A stretch of 64,000 nt of DNA. Source: Prochlorococcus marinus bv. HNLC2. GTDB lineage: Bacteria > Cyanobacteriota > Cyanobacteriia > PCC-6307 > Cyanobiaceae. Each line of letters begins with the position of its first letter. Position 1 is the first letter of the stretch. The notes beneath the pieces are model-generated. The model was not told the DNA's origin. It worked only from the letters and a program-made list of their open reading frames with translations, and ran no database searches. Both the position numbers and the translations under genes were made by a program. The DNA is taken from positions 900,332 through 964,331 of the forward strand of contig GL947595.1 of assembly GCA_000218745.1 (NCBI GenBank), written 5' to 3'. This document shows, in pieces, positions 40,812-50,535 of the stretch.

Positions 40812-41714
40812 CTATTTCAATTGTGCAATTCGCATTTTTGCACTTCTTGATCTTTTATTACTTTGAATTTCTATATCTTGTGGAACAATTGGCTTCTTCG
40901 TAAGATTTAATAACTTGTTGTTAGTTTTGAAATTTTCTTTAACTTTTCTATCTTCAATTGAATGAAAGCTAATAATAGCAATGATTCCTTCAGGTAAAAG
41001 CCAATTTGGCGATTTTAATAATAATTTCTCCAGTGACTCAATTTCTTGGTTTACGCCAATCCTTAATGCCTGAAATGTTCTAGTTGCAGGATGAATTTTT
41101 TTATATCTTTGTCCTGGTGGAAAACAACCTCCAATTGCATAGGCTAATTCTTTAGTACTTTTATATGATCCTTTTTCAAATAAATCTCTTTTAATTTTTC
41201 TTGCAATTTTTCTCGATAATCTTTCCTCACCATATTTGTATATTAAGTCTGCTAATTCTTTCTCATTTAAATTATTGATAAGTTCTTCAGCGTTTATTGC
41301 TAAAGAAGGATCCATGCGCATATCTAGAGGTCCATCTTTTTGAAAACTAAATCCTCTTTCAGGTTGATCAATTTGGAAGCTATTAACTCCTAAATCTGCT
41401 ATTACGAAGGCAACTTTTTCTTTAGGTTCAAAATCTGCAAAATTTGCAGCTTTAATGTTGATTCGATTTTTGAATTCGTTAAGTTTGATTGTTGCGGCTT
41501 GTCTTGCATATGGATCTTGATCAATTCCAATTATTTTTAATAATGGAAATTTTTTTAATAATTCATAAGAATGTCCTCCTCCTCCTAATGTTGCATCAAT
41601 TCCTATAAAGTTAGGAGATGATTTTTGAGGGCAATTATCAATAGCACTAATAATCTCCTCAGTCATCACTGAAGTATGATTGAATAATGGTGACTTATTC
41701 GATTCAGTTTCCAT
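40812..41714 (-). CDS. rsmH: 16S rRNA (cytosine-1402 N4) methyltransferase
   Basis: Methylates C1402 in the decoding centre. SAM-binding segment DATLGGGGHSYELL, DLGVNSFQID and the FQALRIGVNQE helix are typical. 300 residues. In many bacteria this gene (mraW) opens the division cluster, but no division genes are here. Only 37 bp separate its start from that of ndhH. Confidence 0.95.
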   Translation of the reverse strand: METESNKSPLFNHTSVMTEEIISAIDNCPQKSSPNFIGIDATLGGGGHSYELLKKFPLLKIIGIDQDPYARQAATIKLNEFKNRINIKAANFADFEPKEKVAFVIADLGVNSFQIDQPERGFSFQKDGPLDMRMDPSLAINAEELINNLNEKELADLIYKYGEERLSRKIARKIKRDLFEKGSYKSTKELAYAIGGCFPPGQRYKKIHPATRTFQALRIGVNQEIESLEKLLLKSPNWLLPEGIIAIISFHSIEDRKVKENFKTNNKLLNLTKKPIVPQDIEIQSNKRSRSAKMRIAQLK

Positions 41715-41751
41715 AACTTTCTACTAGAATTTAATAAAGGTAAATTTTTAA

Positions 41752-42940
41752 ATGGCTCAGTTAGAGACTAGAACAGAACCGATGGTGGTCAACTTTGGCC
41801 CTCACCATCCTTCCATGCATGGTGTACTTAAGACTAGTTGTAACACTCGACGGAGAAAATGTAATTGATTGCGAACCAGTTATTGGTTATTTGCATAGAG
41901 GGATGGAAAAGATTGCAGAAAATAGAACTAATGTAATGTATGTTCCTTATGTAAGCAGAATGGATTATGCTGCCGGGATGTTTTATGAAGCAATTGTAGT
42001 CAATGCTCCAGAAAGATTAGCTAATATCTCTGTCCCAAAAAGAGCAAGTTACATAAGAGTATTAATGCTTGAGTTAAATAGAATAGCAAATCATCTTTTA
42101 TGGCTTGGTCCTTTTTTAGCAGATGTTGGAGCTCAAACACCTTTCTTTTATATATTTAGGGAAAGAGAAATGATTTATGACCTGTGGGAGGCGGCTACTG
42201 GACAAAGGTTAATTAATAATAACTTTTTTAGAATTGGTGGAGTAGCATGCGATTTACCTTACGGGTGGTTAGAAAAATGTTTAGATTTTTGTGATTGGTT
42301 CGGACCTAAGATTGATGAGTATGAAAAGTTGATTACAAATAACCCTATTTTCAGGAAGAGAATTGAGGGTTTAGGAAAAGTAAGTAAAGAGCAAGCTATT
42401 AATTGGTCACTCTCTGGTCCAATGTTAAGAGCATCGGGAGTTGCTTGGGATTTAAGGAAGGTAGATCATTATGAATGTTATGACGAGCTTGAGTGGGATA
42501 TAGCTTATGAAAATGAAGGTGATTGTTATGCAAGATATAGAGTTCGGGTTGAAGAGATGCGTCAATCTTTAAAAATCATTCGTCAAGCATGCCAAATGAT
42601 ACCTGGAGGTCCTACAGAAAATCTTGAAGCTAAAAGGATGGCAACTGACGATAAGAAAGATCCGATATTTGGTCCTGACTATCAATATATTGCTAAAAAA
42701 GTTGCACCTACCTTTAAAATTCCAAATGGTGAACTTTATACTAGGCTTGAATCAGGAAAAGGCGAAATAGGGGTTTTTATTCAGGGTAGTAATGAGGTGA
42801 CACCATGGAGATTTAAAATAAGGGCAGCAGATTTAAATAATTTGCAAATTTTGCCTCATATTCTTAAAGGTGCAAAAATAGCAGATATTATGGCAATACT
42901 TGGTTCAATTGATGTAATTATGGGATCTGTAGATAGATAA
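41752..42940 (+). CDS. ndhH: NDH-1 subunit H (one frameshift)
   Basis: Peripheral subunit next to the quinone site (NuoD homologue). ATG 41752 opens with [23 protein letters not shown]. One extra A near 41830 (CTTAAGACTAG for CTTAGACTAG) breaks the frame; without it the protein reads [20 protein letters not shown] and continues to the stop. The repaired length is about 396 residues, as expected. It stands apart from the other ndh genes and is followed by menI after 8 bp. Confidence 0.9.
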
Positions 42941-42948
42941 AAATTTTA

Positions 42949-43398
42949 ATGAGAGCAGATAATTGGTTACTTTTAGAAAAAAAAGTAAAATTTGGAGATT
43001 GTGATTCAGCGGGTGTAATTCATTTTCATAACTTATTACGATGGGCACATGAATCTTGGGAAGAAAGTATGGAAATTTATGGAATTAACTTAAAAGAAAT
43101 TTTCCCTTCGATGAAAAATGATACAAAAAAAATTTTTCCCATAATAAATTGTGAAGCAAATTTTTTATATCCAATTGAACTTGGGGATAAATTAAAAATA
43201 AATATTTTGCCCAAAAAAATCAATAATCACTTATTTGAGGTCAATATATCTTTTTACAAAGATACAATAATAGTTGCCAAAACTAAATTAATCCATTGTG
43301 TATTAGATATTGTTGATAGGAAGAAAGTAGATTTACCTGAAAGTTTAGAACTTTGGATAGAAGCATCTAATATTAATAGCAAAATTGAAAGTTGTTAA
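42949..43398 (+). CDS. menI: DHNA-CoA thioesterase (hotdog fold)
   Basis: Releases 1,4-dihydroxy-2-naphthoate from its CoA ester in phylloquinone synthesis. Hotdog fold of 149 residues, with the acidic catalytic site in GDCDSAGVIHFHN (D17/D19) and the WAHESWEESM helix. The cyanobacterial enzyme was identified as Slr0204. Position beside menE, menC, menA and menF supports this role over other 4HBT thioesterases. Confidence 0.87.
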   Translation: MRADNWLLLEKKVKFGDCDSAGVIHFHNLLRWAHESWEESMEIYGINLKEIFPSMKNDTKKIFPIINCEANFLYPIELGDKLKINILPKKINNHLFEVNISFYKDTIIVAKTKLIHCVLDIVDRKKVDLPESLELWIEASNINSKIESC

Positions 43399-44606
43399 AT
43401 TTGAATATTTTTCCAATTTTCGATGTAATTTTCTGTTTGAATTTTCTCAGAAATAACAACCCATTTTAATGGTCGCTCATGTTTTGACCATATTTCTGTA
43501 TATTCTTTTAAAAGATCCAAAGAAGATTGTATTTTATTTTTTTCAGCATTATTTTTCAGTTGAATAATGATCTTAAATTTATTTTCCCGGTATTTATCTT
43601 CTAATTTCGAAATTATAAATTTCTCAAAAGGAAGTTTATTCGCAACAGTAAATTTTTTTAATCTTTCAATTATTATATCTGGGAAAATAATTTCACCTCC
43701 AGAGCTAAATGCATTATCTCCTCTGCCAATAATTTTTATATAAATTTTATTTTTAATTCTTATTTTTTTTCCTAAATCGCCACTTTCCCACCATCCACTT
43801 TTATCTGTAAAACTTTTTAATTCTTTATCTCTTATTTTAAATCCAATCCGATTAGATTTTACTTTGATCAAACCGTAATTATTAATATTTAATTTTATAT
43901 CTTTTAAAAGCTCTCCTGAAGTTGAATTACCATTTAAAAATTCACTTGGTTTTAATGCAGTTATCATTGCTGCTGTTTCAGTAGCTCCATAACATGGAGA
44001 AAGATTAATTTTTTCTTTAATACATTTAGTTATAGTTTCGGTTGAAAGTGCAGCTCCTCCTACCCAAACTAAATCAAATAACTTTAACCATTCAAGGCCA
44101 TATTTTTCCTCTATAAGTCTATTTAATTGCGAAGGGACTAAAGATGTAATGAGATGTTTTTTATTTATCAATTCATTTCTAATAGTATTCTCATATAAAT
44201 CCTTTGTATTTTTTATTAAATTTGGGGCTACCCTCTCATAGCTACAATCCCAAATTTTACTTCGCCAAAGAGGCATTACACCACTTATATGATAAAAGGG
44301 CAAAGTATTAAAAATCAGACAATTTTTTAATATAAAACCCTGTTCTTCAAGCCAATTTCCTGATGAGATTGCTGAATTATTAAGATTACTAATTGTATGA
44401 AGACAGAATTTAGGTCTATTTTTGCTACCGCTACTTTTAATAATAATTGCTGATTTTTCATAATTAATTTCATCCAATGAGTTATTTATTTTCTCAAACT
44501 TATTAGTAATTAAAATAATTTTTTTTTGATTAAGAGATTCTAAAATTAATTTCCTAGAGCTATCTTCATTATTTTTTACTATGAGTTTGTTTATTTTGGT
44601 TATCAT
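43395..44606 (-). CDS. menE: o-Succinylbenzoate-CoA ligase
   Basis: Adenylate-forming enzyme that activates o-succinylbenzoate. The start is set at ATG 44606, which overlaps the menC stop as ATGA; a TTG at 44618 is a weaker alternative. The protein is short (403 residues) and the AMP-binding loop is divergent (KSSGSKNRPKF instead of TSGTTGxPK). The GATETAAMIT and WWESGDLGK motifs and the IIGRGDNAFSSGGE segment are recognisable. It overlaps the 3' end of menI by 4 bp on the other strand. Confidence 0.87.
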   Translation of the reverse strand: MITKINKLIVKNNEDSSRKLILESLNQKKIILITNKFEKINNSLDEINYEKSAIIIKSSGSKNRPKFCLHTISNLNNSAISSGNWLEEQGFILKNCLIFNTLPFYHISGVMPLWRSKIWDCSYERVAPNLIKNTKDLYENTIRNELINKKHLITSLVPSQLNRLIEEKYGLEWLKLFDLVWVGGAALSTETITKCIKEKINLSPCYGATETAAMITALKPSEFLNGNSTSGELLKDIKLNINNYGLIKVKSNRIGFKIRDKELKSFTDKSGWWESGDLGKKIRIKNKIYIKIIGRGDNAFSSGGEIIFPDIIIERLKKFTVANKLPFEKFIISKLEDKYRENKFKIIIQLKNNAEKNKIQSSLDLLKEYTEIWSKHERPLKWVVISEKIQTENYIENWKNIQI

Positions 44607-45568
44607 AGAAACTTCCAAATATCATTGGGATTATTTGAAAAAAGAATGGTTTTTGGAAAATTTCTTAATGCTAAACCAGGTACTTTTGGAGTTGGACCAG
44701 TTTGTTGAATTGAAGAGAAATGATTAAGTACTCTCATACCTATACCGGTTTCAAAAGAAGTACTGATTATTCTTAATCCTTTTTTTTCCTGAAGTTCTTT
44801 AAGTAAAATTAAAGGGTTAATTTCTTGAGAAGGCCTTCTGATTTGCCAACCTTTCCACTCTCTTGTTAAATCGGGATATTTTATTATTGATTCGTCTAAT
44901 GCTACAGGTATTTTTTTTTCTAATTCTTTTAAACCTTCTAAATCATCCTCTGCAAGTGGTTGTTCTAGCCAATCCAGATTTATATTATCTCTTAAGATCT
45001 CAGCCCATCTGTTTGCATAGTTTCTATCCCATGAGCCATTAGCATCAATACGTAATTTCACTTTATTATTTATTTCACTTAGGATCTTTTCTAAAATCTT
45101 TTCTTCTGATTCACTTTCTAAAGTCCCAACTTTCCATTTTAAAGTTATTTCTTTATTTACTAAAGTGTTATCATTTTTTAAATTATTTAACTCATCCAAA
45201 ATATTATTTGAATCTACTAGTATTGCCGTTTTATGAATATCATCAAAATCATAATTATTTTGATATTTCAATATTGATCTAATTTCGCCAAGGGCAATAT
45301 TTACTGCAGATTGTATACAAGGATGTAATTTACAGATTTCATTTATAATAATGTTTTCATTTATTTGTTTAGGAATCTTATCTAATTGATTCTCGCATAA
45401 AGCTAAATGTTCTGATTTCAGAGGCGATACTTCTCCATATCCAATAACATTTTTTTCATTTTTTAATTGAATAATCCATCCTTTTTTATTCAATATCTTA
45501 ATTTTCGAATTAATTACTTTTTTAGATAAATTGAATAAATAAGGCTTTTTACTAAAGTTAATTTTCAC
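44603..45568 (-). CDS. menC: o-Succinylbenzoate synthase
   Basis: Enolase-superfamily dehydratase of the phylloquinone pathway. Catalytic KWK (144-146), metal ligands D175 (RIDANGSW), E202 (LEQPL) and D225 (ALDES) are all visible. 321 residues. It lies 2 bp behind menA and overlaps menE by 4 bases, so menA-menC-menE form one transcription unit. Confidence 0.93.
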   Translation of the reverse strand: MKINFSKKPYLFNLSKKVINSKIKILNKKGWIIQLKNEKNVIGYGEVSPLKSEHLALCENQLDKIPKQINENIIINEICKLHPCIQSAVNIALGEIRSILKYQNNYDFDDIHKTAILVDSNNILDELNNLKNDNTLVNKEITLKWKVGTLESESEEKILEKILSEINNKVKLRIDANGSWDRNYANRWAEILRDNINLDWLEQPLAEDDLEGLKELEKKIPVALDESIIKYPDLTREWKGWQIRRPSQEINPLILLKELQEKKGLRIISTSFETGIGMRVLNHFSSIQQTGPTPKVPGLALRNFPKTILFSNNPNDIWKFL

Positions 45569-45570
45569 AA

Positions 45571-46488
45571 TTATAAAAATGAATTAAAAAGAAGACCTAT
45601 TATTAACCCAAATCCATTCATAGTTTGGAATTTCAAAGCAATAAATTTGCAATCTTTTAAAGCTTTAGGATTATAGTGATAACTATTAAGGATATTTATT
45701 AGTTTGAGTGCATAAGGCAGGCTAATTAAGTAAAGAAAGCATAATTTTGGAATAAATTCTACAAAAATAGTAAATGTCTGGAAAGAATATATAAATAAAA
45801 CTATTAATGGTACTAATGAGGCAGATTTTTTTGTGCCCATTAAAACTAAAGGAGAACGCTTTCCATATTTTTTATCTTCATTTATTTGATGAAAATGAGA
45901 ACAAAATAGAACTAAAGTTATAGATAAGGCTGGACCTGTACCCAAAAGTAAAGATTCTCGCCATGGGATTTTATTTGCGTATATCCCAATTGGATTAAGT
46001 GCAATTAGCCCAGCGGCAAAAGCAAAAGGGCCGAATGCTAACCAGCATAGAGGTTCGCCTAGACCTAAGTAACCTAATCTAAAAGGTGGACCTTGGTATA
46101 AATAACCTAAAGTGCATGATAAAAGGATAAGAATTAATATATTTATACTTAGAGATAAAGAGATAATATAAATAATTAATAAACCTAGAAATAATGATAA
46201 ATATGCAATTAAAAATATTAATTTTTTATTTTTTATAAGATTAACTATTGAATGAAATTTAAATTGATCAACTCCAGTATCTGAATCATATAAATCATTA
46301 GTAAGGTTTTCCCATAGAAGTAGTAGTATAGAAGCTATTGTAAACCAAAAAAAGTTAAGAAATTTTATATCTTTAAAAGCATAAAAATTATATGCTCCAC
46401 AAATAAATATAGGAATTATTGCGACAGAATATAATGGCCATTTTATTGCTTGATTCCATAATTGTTTTTTATCTACACTCATTCCCAA
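45571..46488 (-). CDS. menA: 1,4-Dihydroxy-2-naphthoate phytyltransferase
   Basis: Membrane UbiA-type prenyltransferase that attaches the phytyl chain, committing DHNA to phylloquinone, the A1 acceptor of PSI. The Asp-rich site is ENLTNDLYDSD (60-70) with D74 following. About eight membrane helices in 305 residues. Start may be ATG 46488 or the ATG two codons later. Divergent from menF across 93 bp. Confidence 0.92.
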   Translation of the reverse strand: MGMSVDKKQLWNQAIKWPLYSVAIIPIFICGAYNFYAFKDIKFLNFFWFTIASILLLLWENLTNDLYDSDTGVDQFKFHSIVNLIKNKKLIFLIAYLSLFLGLLIIYIISLSLSINILILILLSCTLGYLYQGPPFRLGYLGLGEPLCWLAFGPFAFAAGLIALNPIGIYANKIPWRESLLLGTGPALSITLVLFCSHFHQINEDKKYGKRSPLVLMGTKKSASLVPLIVLFIYSFQTFTIFVEFIPKLCFLYLISLPYALKLINILNSYHYNPKALKDCKFIALKFQTMNGFGLIIGLLFNSFL

Positions 46489-46581
46489 TAGTTGTTTAAA
46501 ATTAATAATATTATTTAATATAGTTTACAGTTAATTTGAATTTTTTAAATAAAAAACTATTCTGATTTCAAGAAGTAATTT

Positions 46582-47964
46582 ATGAATCATAATTTAAGCT
46601 TTTCAGATTTTTCTAAAAGTGTTTTGCAAGAAATTGATAAATATTCTTTAGATAATTCTATTATTTCTATTTTTATTGAGATTCCAAGAATAGATTTAAT
46701 TGATATCTATGAAGATTTATTGGAAGATTATTCTTTTTCCTCTTTCTGGGAGGACAATAATCAAATCTCATATTTAGCACTTGGAAAATGTGAAAGTTTG
46801 AATTATTTCGGGACTAATAAATTTAAATTTGCAAAAAAATTTAATGATCAAATTTTTAAAAAATTAATAACTATAAATCTTTATTCAAAAAGAATATTTT
46901 TTCCAAAATTAATTTATTTTTTCTCTTTTGATGATAAAAAAATTAAAAGTGCATCTTATAAATCTATTCCCTCTTTTGAAGCTGTACTTCCAAAATTTTT
47001 AATAATAAAAGACAAAAAAAGTACATATATATCTATGAATATAAAATTACTAAATAAGAAAAATATTAGTGTATTAATTGAAGAGTTTTGGAATTTAAGA
47101 AAAAGAATATTATCCAAAAAGACATTTAATAGCAGCTACAAATCAGATAAAATAAACCATGACTCTTTCAACGATTTATTGGGCCAATCTCGCAATGTTT
47201 TATCCAAAAAAGTAGTAAGAGGAATTAAACTTATTAATGATGATATACTTCAAAAGATAGTAATAGGAAGTAGATTAATATTTAAAGCTAATAAAGATTT
47301 AAATTTAATAAAAATTTTAAAAAAACTAAGAATCAATCAACCTAATTCTTGTAAATATGTTTGGAAAAGGAATAGTCAAGATATTACTTTTGGAGCCTCA
47401 CCTGAAAAATTATTTTCTTTTAATAAAAACTTATTAATTTTAGAAGCAGTTGCTGGAACTGCTCCAAGTAATTTAGATAAAAATATACTTCTTAAAAGCC
47501 AAAAAGATTTACTTGAGCATAATTTTGTAAAAGATTATTTATTTGAATCCTTACATCATTTGAATATTAATGAATATAAGATTGAAAAAATAAAAGTTAT
47601 TCAATTTGGAGATGTCTCACATTTATATACTGAAATTAATTCTGAGATTGAAAGTATATGTCCTTTTTTATTACTGGAATATTTACATCCATCTCCTGCG
47701 GTTTGTGGTGTCCCAAAAAAAGAAGCACTTTTTTGGATAAATAATATTGAGGTTTATGATAGAGGTAATTATGCTTCACCAATAGGATGGATTGATAGTA
47801 GAGGTAATTCTGATTTTAGAGTCGCAATAAGAGGTGCAAGATTTATAAATAATGAAATAGAAATTACAGCAGGTTCAGGAATTGTAAAAGGATCTATTGC
47901 TGAAAATGAAATTGAAGAGATAAATCTTAAGTTATTAACTCTAGCAAAAGAAATTTTGTCTTAA
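46582..47964 (+). CDS. menF: Isochorismate synthase
   Basis: Converts chorismate to isochorismate, the first step towards phylloquinone. Chorismate-binding fold in the C-terminal 260 residues, with GASPEKLF, EAVAGTAP and LHPSPAVCGVPKKEA. The N-terminal part is weakly conserved and AT-biased. 460 residues. It stands head to head with menA, which fits shared regulation. Confidence 0.92.
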   Translation: MNHNLSFSDFSKSVLQEIDKYSLDNSIISIFIEIPRIDLIDIYEDLLEDYSFSSFWEDNNQISYLALGKCESLNYFGTNKFKFAKKFNDQIFKKLITINLYSKRIFFPKLIYFFSFDDKKIKSASYKSIPSFEAVLPKFLIIKDKKSTYISMNIKLLNKKNISVLIEEFWNLRKRILSKKTFNSSYKSDKINHDSFNDLLGQSRNVLSKKVVRGIKLINDDILQKIVIGSRLIFKANKDLNLIKILKKLRINQPNSCKYVWKRNSQDITFGASPEKLFSFNKNLLILEAVAGTAPSNLDKNILLKSQKDLLEHNFVKDYLFESLHHLNINEYKIEKIKVIQFGDVSHLYTEINSEIESICPFLLLEYLHPSPAVCGVPKKEALFWINNIEVYDRGNYASPIGWIDSRGNSDFRVAIRGARFINNEIEITAGSGIVKGSIAENEIEEINLKLLTLAKEILS

Positions 47965-47965
47965 A

Positions 47966-48892
47966 TTAATCAATAATATTTAATAACTTTTCTATAACTT
48001 GATCAGAAACTAAATGATTAGATAATTTTTCTATTTCTCTTAATCCTGTTGGACTGGTTACATTGATCTCGCTCAACATTCCATTGATAACATCTATACC
48101 AACAAAAAATAATCCTTCATCTCTAAGATGTTTTGATAATTCTGAACAAATATTCTTTTCTTGTAAAGTTAAGGATGTTTTTTCTGCATTCCCCCCTAGT
48201 GCAAGATTGCTTCTGAAATCGTCTTTCTTGGGAATTCTATTGATATAACCCAATGGATCTCCATTAACTAGAATTATTCTTTTGTCTCCATTTTTAACCT
48301 GTGGAATAAACTTTTGCATCATTACAGGTAGTTGTTCTTGTGAAGTGATTAATTCGATTAATGCATTTATACCTGGCGAGTCTCTGGTTAATCTAATAAC
48401 TCCTTGTCCTCCTTTTCCTCCTAGAGGTTTTACAACTACATCCTCATTGATTTTTGCAAAGTTAATTAGATCATCTACTTTACTTGCAACGATTGTTGGT
48501 GCCATTAAATGACTATATCTAAGAGCACCTAATTTTTCATTCCATGCTCTTAATGATGATGGCTTATTAATTACTTTTACACCTTTCCTTTCAGCAACTT
48601 CAAGAAGATGTGTTGCGTAAAGATATGCTTCATTTACTGGTGGATCTTTTCTCATCCATATGCAGCTAAAATTTGCAAGAGGTATACATTCACTTTCAAG
48701 ATAATTAATCCAAGGATTAGGTTTCGTTTTAGTACTTGAAGCCCATACTTCATCTCCTCTTGCTTCAAGATCTTGAGGCGTACAAAACCATACTTCAATA
48801 TTTCTTAGATCAGTTGCTTGCATTAATGCTGCAGTTGAGTCTTTAAGAGGATTTATATTTTTAATAGGATCAATAACAAATAAAAATTTCAT
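47966..48892 (-). CDS. gshB: Glutathione synthetase
   Basis: ATP-grasp ligase joining glycine to gamma-glutamylcysteine. The start is set at ATG 48892 ([19 protein letters not shown]), 7 bp behind grxC; an ATG nine codons upstream would overlap grxC. ATP-grasp pieces are [29 protein letters not shown] and the [13 protein letters not shown] end. About 308 residues. Confidence 0.94.
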   Translation of the reverse strand: MKFLFVIDPIKNINPLKDSTAALMQATDLRNIEVWFCTPQDLEARGDEVWASSTKTKPNPWINYLESECIPLANFSCIWMRKDPPVNEAYLYATHLLEVAERKGVKVINKPSSLRAWNEKLGALRYSHLMAPTIVASKVDDLINFAKINEDVVVKPLGGKGGQGVIRLTRDSPGINALIELITSQEQLPVMMQKFIPQVKNGDKRIILVNGDPLGYINRIPKKDDFRSNLALGGNAEKTSLTLQEKNICSELSKHLRDEGLFFVGIDVINGMLSEINVTSPTGLREIEKLSNHLVSDQVIEKLLNIID

Positions 48893-48899
48893 ACTTTTA

Positions 48900-49154
48900 T
48901 TAGAGTAATAAATTATCAAGTTTATTTTCTTTCTCTAATTCATAAAGATCATCGCATCCTCCAATCCCTTCATCATTGATAAAAATCTGTGGTAGTGATC
49001 TTCTTCCACTGGCTCTTAAACTCATTTCATCTCTAGCGGCTTCATCCCCATCAATTTTATATTCTGTAAATTGTATATTTTTTTTATTTAATAAATTTTT
49101 TGCTTTTATACAAAAGGGACAGTATTGCCAAGTGTAGATCTCAATTTTTGACAT
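48900..49154 (-). CDS. grxC: Glutaredoxin 3
   Basis: Glutathione-dependent thiol reductase of 84 residues. The dithiol site is CPFC (C12, C15) after TWQY, with RRSLPQIFI containing the cis-proline and GGCDDLYEL binding glutathione. It is cotranscribed with gshB, which makes its reductant. Confidence 0.95.
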   Translation of the reverse strand: MSKIEIYTWQYCPFCIKAKNLLNKKNIQFTEYKIDGDEAARDEMSLRASGRRSLPQIFINDEGIGGCDDLYELEKENKLDNLLL

Positions 49155-49228
49155 TTTTTTAAATATTATTTACTTTATACTATTAAATAATCGACCCTGT
49201 TAGATTATTAATAACAATAAATTTTATT

Positions 49229-50339
49229 TTGATAGATATTGCAGAATTTAAAAAGGATCTTTCTGAGTTAACAGAACGTTTAGTAAATGTAGAGGACTGT
49301 CTTTGACATGCCTAAATTAGAATCTCAAAAGAAAGAATTAGAGCAAATTATTATTGGAGAGAATTTTTGGGATGACCCTAAAGAGGCTCAGAAATTAATG
49401 CGCAATTTAGATGATATTAAAGACCAACTAAATTTAGTGAAACATTGGAAAACTCTAATATCAGATGCTAATGCTTCTATTGAACTTTACTCTTTAGAGC
49501 CAGAAGATGATTTAATTGAAGAATCTCAAAATGGGCTTATAACTTTAAAAGAAGATTTAGATAGGTGGGAATTACAAAGATTATTAAGCGGAGAATATGA
49601 TAAGTTGAGTGCTGTAATTTCTATTAATGCTGGAGCTGGTGGCACAGATGCTCAGGATTGGGTAGAAATATTATTAAGGATGTACTCAAGATGGGTTGAG
49701 CAACATTCAATGAAATTATCAATTTCAGAAATATCTGATGGAGAGGAAGCTGGTATAAAAAGTGTTACTTTTGAAGTTGAGGGAAAATATGCTTTTGGTT
49801 ATCTTCAGAATGAGAAAGGTACACATAGATTAGTGAGAATTTCTCCTTTTAATGCAAATGGTAAAAGACAGACAAGTTTTGCTGGTGTAGAAGTAATGCC
49901 TAAATTAGATGAAAATATTACTTTAGATATTCCTGAAAAAGATTTAGAAATAACAACCAGTAGATCAGGTGGAGCTGGAGGACAAAATGTTAATAAAGTT
50001 GAAACAGCTGTAAGAATTACACATTTACCAACAAAAATATCTGTACGTTGTACTGAAGAAAGATCTCAGTTAAAGAATAAAGAGAAGGCAATGAATTTAC
50101 TTAAAGCAAAGTTACTAGTTATAGCAAAAGAACAAAGAGCTGCTGAAATTTCAGAGATCAAAGGTGATATTGTAGAGGCTGCTTGGGGTACTCAAATAAG
50201 GAATTATGTATTTCATCCTTATCAAATGGTTAAAGATCTTCGTACTAAGCAAGAAACAAATGATTTAGATTCAGTATTAAATGGTGATCTAGACCCTTTT
50301 ATTAATAAGTTATTGCGTCTAAATATTTCTAATAGATAA
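49229..50339 (+). CDS. prfB: Peptide chain release factor 2 (programmed +1 frameshift)
   Basis: RF2 terminates at UGA and UAA. A short first frame starts at TTG 49229 ([20 protein letters not shown]), reaches CTT-TGA at 49301-49306 and shifts +1 to GAC (49305-49307), continuing as [14 protein letters not shown]. This reproduces the family N-terminus exactly. Later the [15 protein letters not shown] loop carries the GGQ that acts in the peptidyl-transferase centre. Total about 369 residues. Confidence 0.96.
49291..49307 (+). promoter_or_regulatory. RF2 autoregulatory frameshift site
   Basis: The CTT TGA C heptamer (49301-49307) is the slip site used by prfB mRNAs. A Shine-Dalgarno-like AGAGGA (49291-49296) lies just upstream and could act as stimulator; the gap to CTT is a little longer than in E. 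coli. Low RF2 lets the ribosome pause on UGA and slip, so RF2 controls its own synthesis. Confidence 0.9.
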
Positions 50340-50348
50340 ATTATTAAT

Positions 50349-50531
50349 ATGACTATTAAAAAAGAAGATCCTAATAAAAAAATTACATCTCCAAGTTTCA
50401 TTAAACTTGCTATGCGTAATATGGTAAGGAAAGGTAGTAAAAGTATCTCCCATTTCTTTATTACTTTTTTAATCTTGTTTGGATTATTAATTTTATTGGC
50501 GACATTAAGTAAACCAACTATGCCGCTATAA
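50349..50531 (+). CDS. Small single-span membrane protein, 60 residues
   Basis: Basic, polar head (1-35, with FIKLAMRNMVRKGSKSI) and one membrane helix (about 38-54). It lies 9 bp after prfB and 4 bp before ybeY, so it is in the same transcript. The head resembles a small cyanobacterial family of unknown function (possibly DUF3285, from memory). No role can be inferred beyond a membrane location. Confidence 0.7.
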   Translation: MTIKKEDPNKKITSPSFIKLAMRNMVRKGSKSISHFFITFLILFGLLILLATLSKPTMPL

Positions 50532-50535
50532 ATAT

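Noticed and set aside
44607-44618. TTG start for menE
   Set aside because: ATG 44606 gives the compact ATGA overlap with menC and no conserved residue is lost.
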